DNA of 64,000 nt from assembly GCA_030765065.1 (NCBI GenBank), contig CM060980.1, positions 64,154,364 through 64,218,363 on the forward strand, written 5' to 3'. Of the stretch, positions 36,229-45,350 are shown piece after piece. Under the pieces are notes generated by a model. The model did not search any database and had not been told where the DNA came from. It worked only from the letters and a program-made list of their open reading frames with translations. Numbering within the stretch: the stretch's first letter is position 1; each line of letters opens with the position of its first letter. This DNA is from Deroplatys truncata. Taxonomy: Eukaryota > Arthropoda > Insecta > Mantodea > Mantidae. The position numbers and the translations under genes were made by a program.

Positions 36229-36350
36229 TGTTGATCATCTCTGAGGTGTTAACATCGCTGTTCTCTCAGAAAATAATCAGCTTTCTAAGTGATATCAAGG
36301 CGTACATTTCCTTGAAGAAAGGTAAATACCTTATTATATCAAGAAGAAAA

Positions 36351-39300
36351 ATGAATAAGTCCTCGTATAAGGATATCATTCCTAGTGTCTCAGGATATTC
36401 TTGTGGTAAATGCTGTAAGAAGTTCCTCCGTGGATATGATAAAAGACGACATGAGCTACGTTGTAAAAAACTCTTCAAGTGTAAATATTGTAACGTAGCC
36501 TTCAAAGACAGTTATAAGGGTCGTCGACACGAAGATGCGTGTGAAATAAACAGACCTGAGAAGAAACGTAGATTAGAGCCGACAAAGCATGAGTTGTTAT
36601 CTACGATGGAGGAGTGTGACATGAAAGAATATGAAACTTCATTCCATGGGCGTTTGAAATCGTATTTTATACGATGTGAATCGACTAAGGACCTGAATAT
36701 ATACCTGCATGAAGCAAAACAGCGGATAATCCAGGCTGTGCATAGAGAGCTTGGTATTCACAAGAGTTTGAAAATTAATCTGTTAGCTGAGTGTAGATTT
36801 GTTAACAGTATCGGAGAAACCTGTGACAAGACATTTAAAACCAGAAATCAAGCTGTTTTCCTAGAAACGGATCTGGACTCTATGCTGGAAACCAAAATGA
36901 AGAAATTGGTTACTGAAATGGATGAGTCTCAGCTTAAGGGAAGCAATTGGGCCCTGCTTGCTGTGGAAGGGGTACGCCTTCGTATTAACAAGTACAACCC
37001 GTTGCGAGGAAGTAGCTACATACCCCTACCTCCCTCTGTTGAAGCAAGAAAAGCCTGCATTAACATCCAGAATTTAACTGATGAGCTATGTTTCATGTAC
37101 TCTGTATTGGCCAAATTCGTTGAGAAGGATGCACAACGGGTGAGCAAATATAAGAAACTTCAAGATAAGTACGACTTCAGCTGTGTTTCTTACCCTACTC
37201 CACTTTCTCAAATACCTAAATTTGAGAAGCTTAACAAGATGTCTATTAACGTTTTCGGGCTGGATGAGAAGCATGAAGTGTATCCGATAAAGGTTGTTGA
37301 CATTGAACTAGCTGAGCACTGTGACCTCCTGCTATTGAGTGACAGTAGTGGAAAACATCACTACGTGTATATAAAGAATTTTGAGAAGCTCGTTCGACGC
37401 CAGAAAACTAAACGTAATGGGCGTGTTTATACCTGTAAGCGATGCTTTACACATTTTGATGATCAGAGCGGGCGAAGTGGACTGGAAAAACTGCAAGAAC
37501 ATACATCAATCTGTAACCAACATGTTGTTGCGAGGGTAGTTATCCCTAGCAAGGAGAAATCAATTGTTCAGTTTAAAAATGTTGAGAGGATGCTGAAAGT
37601 ACCTTATGTTATCTATGCAGATTTTGAGAGTATTCTCACTCCATGCCATACGTGTATACCCAATCCTGAAACTTCCTATACAACCCCTTATCAAGAGCAC
37701 ACACCAATGAGCTTCTGTGTTTACGTAAAGCCTACATCCAGTGTTGAACATCTCGAAACTGGTCTTCCTAAGCATCCCTATGTATATCGTGGTGTTGATG
37801 CTGCTCAGAAGTTTATGCTGTACCTGACATCTCTTGCAAAAATCATTGATGACATATACAAATCTGCTAAGCCTCTGAAACTTACAGATCAACAGCAGAT
37901 GGATTTTAACGCCTCTACAGTATGCTACTTGTGTGGAAAAACCTTTACTGAAGAGAACTATAAAGTACGCGACCATGATCACATCAGCGGTGAATATCGG
38001 GGGAGTCTGCATAATGAATGTAATTTAGCCTGCAAAACACCTAAATATATCCCTGTCTTCATGCACAACCTCAGTGGATATGACTCTCATTTCATTGTTA
38101 AGGAGCTGGGTTGTACAAGTGAACGTGTGGAAGTAATTCCTAGCTCTGAAGAAAGCTATATATCATTCTCCAAGTATGTTGGAGATATAAAGCTCCGGTT
38201 TGTGGATAGTTTTCGGTTCCTGAGTACAAGCTTGGATAAGTTGGTAAAAAATCTAACCTCGTATCCTGAAACATTGAAGTACTTCGGAGAAGACAAGTTG
38301 AAGTTGATGACTCGTAAGGGTGTATTTCCCTATGATTTTGTTACGTCATGGGACGTCTTGAACGAAACCTGCTTACCTCCTAAGGACTACTTCTACAATA
38401 GATTAAATGAAGAAGAAATTACTGATACTGACTTGGTTCATGCTAGAAATGTATGGGAGCTGTTTAATGTGAGAAACCTGGGAGAGTACAGCGATCTCTA
38501 CTTAACTTCGGATGTACTTCTCCTAGCTGATGTCTTTGAGACGTTCCGAGAGCAAACCCTTAAAACACACAAAGTTGATCCTGCCCATTATTTTACCTCT
38601 CCAGGTCTTACATGGGACGCCATGTTACTGTATACTGGAATTAAGCTGGAACTGTTACAAGATTATGATCAACTACTCATGGTGGAATCAGGTATAAGAG
38701 GAGGTTTATGCCAAGTTTCCCACCGCTATGCAGAGGCTAATAACACCTACATGGAGAAGTATGATCCGTCGAGACCAACCCAATTTATTACCTATGAGGA
38801 CGCCAACAACCAATATGGGTGGGCAATGAGTCACGCTCTCCCTTATGGTGGATTTGAGTGGGTATCGCCTGAAAAAATTGACTTAGAAAGACTACAAGAA
38901 GATGATCCTTACGGTTACATATTAGAAGTCGACGTCGAGTATCCTGCAGAACTTCACGATCTACACAACGATCTACCTTTCCTGCCTGAGTGTATGACGC
39001 CTAAGGACTCTCCTACAAAGAAACTGATACCTCATCTAGGATCTCGAAATAAGTATGTAGTGCATTACATGGCTTTGAAGCAAGCTCTTGATCATGGACT
39101 ACGGTTAACAAAAATCCATCGTGTGCTACAATTCCAACAGTCTCGATGGTTAAAACCGTATGTGGAATTTAACAACAGACTACGACAACAAGCTGCAAAT
39201 GATTTTGAGAAGGATCTCTACAAATTGTTCAACAATGCTATGTTCGGAAAAACTATGGAGAACCTGCGTAATCGTATGGATATACGGCTGGTGACAAATG

Positions 39301-40004
39301 AGAAGACTCTGGAAAAGTTAATTGCAAAGCCAACGTTTATCGACAGGACTATATATGCTTCTAATCTAGCTGCTGTACATATGGCCTCCCGACAGATCGT
39401 GTTCAACAAGCCTATATACATCGGTATGAGTGTGTTGGATATCTCCAAGACATTAATGTACCTGTATCACTATGATGTGTTGCTACCGTATTATGGAGCT
39501 GAAAACCTGAAGCTTATGTATATGGACACTGATTCGTTCATTCATCGTGTTACAACCGAAGATGTGTACCAGGATAAGCTACGTTTTCTTGAGCACCTAG
39601 ATACTGCTGATTATCCTACAAGCCATATATGCTATTCACCTCTAAACAAAAAGGTACTTGGGAAATTTAAAGATGAGGCTAATGGTAAAATCATTCAACG
39701 CTTTGTAGGGCTACGACCTAAAATGTATGCCCTAGATATCGACGGTTCAATGATAAAAAAGATTAAAGACATAAAACGTAGTGCTATTAAGCAGTACGTC
39801 ACGTTCGAGAGCTATACTGACTGCCTTAAAACCAGAGAAATTATCAGAACGCCCATGAATCTGATCCTGTCGCGACAGCATGCTCTTGCCACAGTACAAG
39901 TGAATAAAATTACATTGACACCATACGACGATAAAAGAATTATTGCTGAGGACGGTATAACGACATACGCCTATGGACATTACAGCATTACAAGTAGTGC
40001 ATAA
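36351..40004 (+). CDS. polB: type B DNA polymerase with zinc fingers and Endo VII-like module (right copy)
   Basis: 1217 residues, intronless. Likely role: protein-primed synthesis of the element's DNA, as for polymerases of Polintons, adintoviruses and linear plasmids. Seen in order: C2HC zinc fingers (C18, C21, H34, C38; C44, C47, H60, C64), a third C362xxC365...H384...C388, Exo I D424/E426, a CxxC-DHDH-NECN module at 525-558 like recombination endonuclease VII/HNH proteins, Exo II Y577/D578, Exo III Y717/D721, GIRGG 781-785, motif A D817, motif B K958-G966, motif C D1059/D1061 and KMY 1124-1126. Proofreading and polymerising sites are all intact. The terminal-protein domain expected N-terminally cannot be identified by eye. 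The ATG at 36351 is the first in-frame ATG after the predicted transcription start; an open frame from TTG at 36216 adds 45 codons. It is transcribed toward the right tip. Confidence 0.93.
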   Translation: MNKSSYKDIIPSVSGYSCGKCCKKFLRGYDKRRHELRCKKLFKCKYCNVAFKDSYKGRRHEDACEINRPEKKRRLEPTKHELLSTMEECDMKEYETSFHGRLKSYFIRCESTKDLNIYLHEAKQRIIQAVHRELGIHKSLKINLLAECRFVNSIGETCDKTFKTRNQAVFLETDLDSMLETKMKKLVTEMDESQLKGSNWALLAVEGVRLRINKYNPLRGSSYIPLPPSVEARKACINIQNLTDELCFMYSVLAKFVEKDAQRVSKYKKLQDKYDFSCVSYPTPLSQIPKFEKLNKMSINVFGLDEKHEVYPIKVVDIELAEHCDLLLLSDSSGKHHYVYIKNFEKLVRRQKTKRNGRVYTCKRCFTHFDDQSGRSGLEKLQEHTSICNQHVVARVVIPSKEKSIVQFKNVERMLKVPYVIYADFESILTPCHTCIPNPETSYTTPYQEHTPMSFCVYVKPTSSVEHLETGLPKHPYVYRGVDAAQKFMLYLTSLAKIIDDIYKSAKPLKLTDQQQMDFNASTVCYLCGKTFTEENYKVRDHDHISGEYRGSLHNECNLACKTPKYIPVFMHNLSGYDSHFIVKELGCTSERVEVIPSSEESYISFSKYVGDIKLRFVDSFRFLSTSLDKLVKNLTSYPETLKYFGEDKLKLMTRKGVFPYDFVTSWDVLNETCLPPKDYFYNRLNEEEITDTDLVHARNVWELFNVRNLGEYSDLYLTSDVLLLADVFETFREQTLKTHKVDPAHYFTSPGLTWDAMLLYTGIKLELLQDYDQLLMVESGIRGGLCQVSHRYAEANNTYMEKYDPSRPTQFITYEDANNQYGWAMSHALPYGGFEWVSPEKIDLERLQEDDPYGYILEVDVEYPAELHDLHNDLPFLPECMTPKDSPTKKLIPHLGSRNKYVVHYMALKQALDHGLRLTKIHRVLQFQQSRWLKPYVEFNNRLRQQAANDFEKDLYKLFNNAMFGKTMENLRNRMDIRLVTNEKTLEKLIAKPTFIDRTIYASNLAAVHMASRQIVFNKPIYIGMSVLDISKTLMYLYHYDVLLPYYGAENLKLMYMDTDSFIHRVTTEDVYQDKLRFLEHLDTADYPTSHICYSPLNKKVLGKFKDEANGKIIQRFVGLRPKMYALDIDGSMIKKIKDIKRSAIKQYVTFESYTDCLKTREIIRTPMNLILSRQHALATVQVNKITLTPYDDKRIIAEDGITTYAYGHYSITSSA

Positions 40005-40211
40005 GAGAATGTAAGTCGAATATGAAGATTTTCTCGTGAGTCTACAATCTTAAAAAAATGAAGGTTATCCGTGTGCTGTATATGCAGCTAGCTGACGACC
40101 GATGAAGAAAGAAGAAGATGGAAGGGAAGGTGGTAACCCTGCCATTAGGAGCAATCCTAGTGCTAGTCTCAAGCCTAGATAAAAAGGGGAGAGACGCCTA
40201 TAACAACCTAA

Positions 40212-40273
40212 AATAAAGGTATGTTGACGTAAACTTCTCAATTAAAACTCTCGAATAATAAAACCTGAATAAA
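40212..40273 (+). terminator. polyadenylation signals downstream of right polB
   Basis: AATAAA at 40212-40217, 40257-40262 and 40268-40273, 208-270 bp after the stop codon. No other candidate 3' end signal was noted before the 21-bp array. Confidence 0.55.
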
Positions 40274-40389
40274 ACATTGCAATTTCACTAAAAGAAAGTT
40301 GAGGTTATCTTTGGTTAGCCAGATTAGGTTAGTCGATGACCGAGTAGAATAGATGATGAGAGGAACGTTTAGGATTGGTCGGGTTAAGC

Positions 40390-40704
40390 GTGATTCCTTT
40401 GTTACATAGCGCGAACAGTTTGTTACATAGCGTGATCCCTTTGTTACATAGCGTGATTCCTTTGTTACATAGCGTGATTCCTTTGTTACATAGCGTGATT
40501 CCTTTGTTACATAGCCTGATCAGTTTGTTACATAGCGTGATTCCTTTGTTACATAGCGTGATCAGTTTGTTACATAGAGTGATTCCTTTGTTACATAGCG
40601 CGAACAGTTTGTTACATAGCGCGATCCCTTTGTTACATAGCGTGATTCCTTTGTTACATAGCGTGATTCCTTTGTTACATAGCGTGATGAGTTTGTTACG
40701 TGGT
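40390..40704 (+). repeat. 21-bp tandem array, 15 units, right arm
   Basis: 315 bp equals 15 units of GTGATTCCTTTGTTACATAGC with variants. Two units more than the left arm, which accounts for a 42-bp length difference. Confidence 0.9.
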
Positions 40705-40847
40705 GTTACGTCTTGACACGTGGTTACGTGCTTATGTTACGTAGTGTAACGTCTTGTCATGCTGTTATGTTACGTTGTGTTACGTCTTGTTACGTGGTTA
40801 CGTTAGATGATGATAGGAATGAATAGACAATGAGAAGATCCAGAGCA
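40705..40847. repeat. GTTACGT-rich stretch, right arm
   Basis: Degenerate GTTACGT(G/T) repeats; mirror of 25160-25302. Confidence 0.65.
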
Positions 40848-41031
40848 AACAAGGTGGTGGTAATAGGTTAGGACGTATACTTCACTGTGAAACGATATAC
40901 AGTTTGTCCTTCTCCGTCTCGCACACTACTCTTTAACATATAAAAAGTTTGTAAGGTTTAGAAAAAAGTATATAAAAGTGTTGTAACGCTGGATGATAAA
41001 AGTTTTATAATCGAATTACTCTCTATATTAC

Positions 41032-42189
41032 CGTATAAACCTACATTCCTTCTCCTTCAAACCCTGTCTATCCTTGTATCTCTCCCGTTTTCCATATTTC
41101 ACCCATATAAACGTATACTCTGCTCCTCAACCCATGCCTAGACTAGCACCTCTCCTCATATGCCCCTACCGCTCTCATATAGATGCATTTTCCTCCTTGA
41201 AGACTCTCTCAACCTAGCACTACCTTCGTTTTCCCTATCTTTCCCATATAAACGCATACTCTATCATTCAGACCTTCCTGTCTAGCCTAGCGCTTCTCCT
41301 CATATTCCCTACCTCTCTCATATAAGTCGCATTCCCTACTTCAACCCTGTCTAGCCTAGCATCGACCCTCGTACTCCCTATCTCTCACATATAAACGCCT
41401 ACTGTATCATTCAAAGCTCCTAGCCTAATACCTCTCCTCGGTTCGCTATCTCGCTCATATAAAACGCCGTATTCTACCCTTCAAGTCCTGTTTAGTATAA
41501 CATCTTTCCTTGTATTCCCTATCTCTCTCGTATAAAGCGTATCCCTCCCTCCTTTAGCATCTGACTAGCCTAGCATCAGCCCTCGTATTTCCTATCTCTC
41601 CCCTATAAACGCATTTTCCTCCTTGAACTGTTGCATATACCCTCGTTTTCCCTATCCTTTCCCATATAAACGCAAAAGTGGCCCCAGATTCTGTCTATCA
41701 TACCGCCTGCCCCTGTTTTCCATATATTCCTCATATAAACGTATACCGTACTCCTTAACCTCTGTCTGCACTAGCACCTCCCCTCGCATGCCCTATCTCT
41801 GTCGTATAAAGCATATCTCTCCCTCCTTCAGTCCCTGCTCTACCCCAGAACTCTCCTCGTTTTCCCTATCTCTCCCATATAAACGCATTTTTTTCCTCCT
41901 TGAAGGTTCTCTCAACCTAGCATATACCCTCGTTTTCCTCGTCTCTCCATATAAAAAGCCATACTCTACCCTTCAAACCCTGAATAGTCTAGTACCTCTC
42001 CACGTATTCCCTATCTGTCTCATATAAACCGCATTCCTCCTCCTTCTACCACTGTCTAGCCTAGCGTCAGTCCTCGTATTCCCTATCTCGCCCATATAAA
42101 CGCATTTTCCTACGCATCCACCATCGTTTTCCCTATCCTTTCCCATATAAACGCAAAAAACTGCGCCAGCTCTCTCTTTAATAAGCTAC
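41032..42189. repeat. subterminal tandem-repeat zone and tip, right arm
   Basis: Mirror of the left zone, with only one copy of the 61-bp tip unit. Units carry TTTCCCTATC, CATATAAACGC and CCTAGC motifs. A 134-codon frame here is broken in the left arm by a one-base length change and is not considered coding. Confidence 0.8.
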
Positions 42190-42190
42190 T

Positions 42191-42196
42191 GCTATG
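42191..42196. repeat. 6-bp target duplication GCTATG, right
   Basis: Matches 23751-23756 exactly. Confidence 0.85.
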
Positions 42197-42929
42197 AAAA
42201 AAAACATATGAATCAAATTGTCAATTTTAATGAGCTCTGCATTTTTTTTACAGTTCTACGTTTTCCCTGTGGCTATTTTATGTGTATCTCTGTGACTCCC
42301 AATAATACACAATTGTACAAAATTCAGTCATTATGAAGAGCATTTCACAGGCTATTAGCAGAAAACTTAGGTATACAGCTGTCGTGTTAATGTCTTAAAT
42401 GTATTACAGTTTAATAAAATTGTTAGAGGCATTTTGAGAAAATGAAATAATAAAAATATTTTCACGTAAAGGCTAATTTGCAGTGGGGGAGTTTTTCTGA
42501 AAATCTTCGTATGACAAGATTAACAACGTCTAATTAAATATGAAACGTGGTATTTATCCAATCGTTTTAATCAAAGGAATTAGAGAATTACATTTAAAAT
42601 TAAGTTTTGAATTTCAATTAACGCTAAGGAATTACTACAATGCTGTAATCTACTTCTACTTGATATGATATTTTACCTCCAAGAACAGGTAAATTATTTT
42701 AACTATCTTGTACGTAAAATATACTAAAGAGAAGTGAATGTAGAGCACAAAATAGAACGATTTAACCAGGTATGTGGTGCAATCAGAAGAACACTTAAAA
42801 ATAAAAAAGGAAATAACAAAATTCCATAAAACCATGACCACGCCTATATCTTTACCTGGTAGTGAAAGTTGGACACTTAAGAAAAGTGAGATGTAATTCG
42901 AATATATACAACTGATATGAGCTTTTTAA

Positions 42930-43140
42930 GGTCAATCAAGATGAGATAGAAGAAGAAATAAAACAATAACATAAGAACTGGGCATATATAAACGAAAGAA
43001 TAAGCAATATTAGAAATAACTGGCTACATAGTATACCAAGAGAGAGATACCCAAGAACAACTCTAAGTTATGGACTACAAGGCTGGAGCAAAAGAGGAAG
43101 ATCCAACAAATGATGGATCGACCAGTTTGGAGACGCAACG
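42930..43140 (+). pseudogene. LINE open frame 2, degenerate C-terminal fragment
   Basis: Conceptual reading gives NWLHSIPRERYPRTTLSYG and KRGRSNK, resembling the RT-linked tail (WxxHLxRMPxxRLPK, then GRRNxGRPxKRW) of insect non-LTR elements. Interrupted by stops. No reverse transcriptase core adjoins it directly. Confidence 0.5.
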
Positions 43141-43454
43141 AGCTAAAAGCTCAACATTTAAATCAACTCCACAAACGAGGCAAGCGTATCGGAAAGTATG
43201 CATAACGATAGCAGTGTTTACTACATTGCAATTCCAGAAGTGTGTTTCATTTGAAGGACAGTAATTTTCGCTACAGTGACTACTATGCTGAGCGAATACA
43301 CCTAGCTAGAGTATGTTATTTACATGTTAGTGCTGACTGTACGCCATTTTACTGCTATTTCACATCTCGATTAAACATAAGATGAGCGATATGTCCTCAA
43401 GGTCAGTATGTCTGGTCCCTTTGCCGTGTAGTGCAAGCAATCTAACAACAGATA

Positions 43455-43930
43455 AGAAAATATGATTTTATTTTTCTACGTAGACTATGAAAAGGCATTC
43501 GAAAGTGAAATAAAATCGGTTCTGGACAATTATGGGGTATATTGTGCGACCTAATAAAGCCATAAAAGTAATTTAAAATAATTCTACAATTCGAATAACA
43601 AATAGACATTATATTGATTAAGAGATGGCGGGCATAGACGAGGGGTGCGTCAGGGATGTGAATTATCGCCAACGTTGTTCAATCATCACAGACCATAAAC
43701 GAAATATAGAAATAGACGATAACTAAAAATATTCAACGTAAATGAACATATAATAGGTAATAAATTAAACTGGAAGAAATAAGTAGACACAATGGAAAAA
43801 GAAACACTACTTAAAATTATAACATACAGAATCAGAAGGGAAAAGAACAAGAGGACGCCCAAACCAAGAAGATAAAGATAAAAAATTCCATGAATTCGGA
43901 ACGGGATAATGTTCAAGCCTTGGAAGTTGA
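43455..43930 (+). pseudogene. LINE reverse transcriptase, degenerate fragment
   Basis: Across frame changes one reads FVDYEKAFES (motif A region), VLDNYGVY, then RGxRQGCELSPTLFN (the GVRQGCxLSPxLFN box) near 43640-43680, and RTRGRPNQED near 43850. These are signatures of non-LTR reverse transcriptases, possibly RTE or a related clade. Many stops; not functional. The downstream YxDD box was not recognised. Confidence 0.55.
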
Positions 43931-45182
43931 TTGATGATGACTGCTTTCGGAGATCCGGACCTCAGTGTATTTTTACAAACATTTTGAATTCAATGAATAA
44001 TTAATGCTTACATAGAACTTTTGAACAATTATTGTTAACTTGCTGCTAATAACCACGTGCATGGAGAATATATGCCTCAGTTTTAGAAACAGCTGGGGTG
44101 TACTGAAAGTAAGCAATGTCTCCGAGATTTTATTCATAATCGGCGAGAGAAAAATTGTCATTTGACAAACCTTTTCCAATTTAATTGTTTTATAACACCT
44201 TTCCTTATCTAACACCTTCATCTGATGTGACACTGATTTATTCACTTTACCACACACAAAATTCAAATACAATCCACTGTTTTTAGAAGAATATTAAAGA
44301 GCATGACATTACCTAGGAAATTTTAAGACATTACCTATGGTGAAAATCGACGGAAAATGCAAATTAATGAATAACAATTTAAAATAAAGACCTGAAAACT
44401 GTCTTTTTAGACAGCAAGGCCTAAAAGTGGCACTTCCAACACAGAGCACACGAACTAAAAGCTTTGGTTTCAAGTCCAATCACATGGTAATTACCCTTTG
44501 TATTTGCACATGTTTAATAATTCGACTTGGTTGATTAGGTTTTACTTTTCTTTATGTCTTTTTACACGATTAATTTCTCATGGCGCTCGCATTATCTGTT
44601 CAGAATACAAATCGTGGGCGCTGTGTATAGGTGCGTGTATATATGCATGCTTGGATGTATGCAGGTCAAGAAGAAAGAAAGAGATATATAGAAAAAAAAT
44701 AAAGAGAAAAAGAAAGAAAAAGAGAGAAGAAGAGAAAGAAGAAAGAAAATAAAGAATCGAGCGTATACTTTATCGCAATTCGTTGTAGAGTTAACGAATA
44801 CTTTCTTTGTTATAAAACATTATTCTTTTATTTAGAATAACCTACAGAACGATTAAATGGCGGAAATTATGAATTCAGAAGAAAGTGAAATGGAGGAGGC
44901 AGATGAAATTACAGAAGCAGCATAAAGAATAACAGTAGAAGTACTTACCACAAAATATCCAGAAAGCAATATGATATAGCATTTAATCGCTTCATTGGCT
45001 GGTATAAGATAAAACAGGTTGAAAGTCACAGCTAGCGAATCAAATATCAAATAGCTAAAATATCAAAACATCTGAAATCTCGCTTTTTTAACGCCATTTG
45101 TCTTGTTTCAGAAACCACGTTCTAAACGTGATCTATGTTAGTTTCAGGAATTAATATAGTATTATTGATATTTTACAAATTC
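43931..45182. other. intron sequence, nothing firmly recognised
   Basis: About 1.25 kb. It contains an A/G-rich run at 44680-44750 that gives a lysine-rich 84-codon frame of no significance. A GGTTTCAAGTCC string near 44465 resembles a pol III B box but lacks an A box. Confidence 0.4.
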
Positions 45183-45350
45183 GAGAGCTGTCTAAAAAAT
45201 ACGAGGCATATATCACACACGTTAAAAGTGCTTTTATTTTGCTAGAAGGATTGCGAAACTCGGACTCTGGTCTTTGATCAGCAAACATTCGGGCTCGCAA
45301 AATAAAATCTCACTTTTAACCCTTATATAGTAATCTATTATCTAATTATT
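45183..45350. mobile_element. fold-back miniature element, GTTAAAAGTG family, copy 2
   Basis: Core 45221-45320: GTTAAAAGTGCTTTTATTTT at the left is inverted as AAATAAAATCTCACTTTTAAC-like sequence at the right. It shares flanking GTCTAAAAA with copy 1 at 12494-12650. Confidence 0.6.

Larger units (their letters stand above)
23757..42190. mobile_element. 18.4-kb palindromic, polymerase-only Polinton-like element
   Basis: Two inverted arms (23757-32810, 9054 bp; 33161-42190, 9030 bp) flank a 350-bp non-repeated centre. Corresponding coordinates sum to 65965 over the polymerase region, to 65971 nearer the centre and to 66007/66008 further out; these shifts come from a few bp of (GA)n, 42 bp of a tandem array and a 61-bp duplication at the left tip. 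Each arm holds one complete DNA polymerase B gene transcribed outward. Other Polinton hallmarks (retroviral-type integrase, FtsK/HerA-like ATPase, cysteine protease, major and minor capsid proteins) are not recognisable in any frame. The ends begin 5'-AG and are bordered by GCTATG. It lies in a prickle intron, inside repeat copy G. Typical Polintons have much shorter terminal repeats and 5-10 genes. Confidence 0.88.
33161..42190 (+). repeat. right arm of the giant inverted repeat
   Basis: Reverse complement of the left arm. The inner edge is the shared string ACTAGATTACGTAAGACACT at 33161-33180, matching AGTGTCTTACGTAATCTAGT at 32791-32810. The outer edge ends TAATAAGCTACT at 42190. Confidence 0.9.
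23707..42560 (-). repeat. 0.9-kb repeat family, copy G (reverse), split by the palindromic element
   Basis: The left part, about 23707-23756, ends ATATTTCGAAAACGCCAAAT followed by GCTATG. The right part, 42191-42560, continues GCTATGAAAAAAAACATATG and then the family blocks (AATTGTACAAAATTC, GTGGGGGAGTTTTTC). With one GCTATG removed the two halves join without gap, matching e.g. ATCTCAGAAATGGCTTATGC at 58839-58858. This is effectively an empty-site proof for the insertion. Confidence 0.8.

Noticed and set aside
36216-36350. 45-codon N-terminal extension of polB beginning at a TTG
   Set aside because: The TTG lies only 16 bp after the TATA box and upstream of the predicted transcription start; the first ATG in frame is at 36351. 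The same applies to 29615-29749.
37560-38012. 150-codon antisense frame inside polB and its mirror at 27953-28405
   Set aside because: Shadow of the polymerase gene; no domain.
41623-42027. 134-codon frame in the right subterminal repeats
   Set aside because: Interrupted in the left arm by a one-base length change and composed of tandem-repeat peptide.
23757-42190. The palindrome as an assembly fold-back artefact
   Set aside because: Different unique flanks on both sides, a non-palindromic centre, a target duplication with a clean empty-site junction, and arm-specific indels and substitutions all point to a real structure, though read-level confirmation was not possible.
44440-44490. Possible SINE head near GGTTTCAAGTCC
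   Set aside because: B-box-like word only; no A box at the right distance and no second copy in the window.
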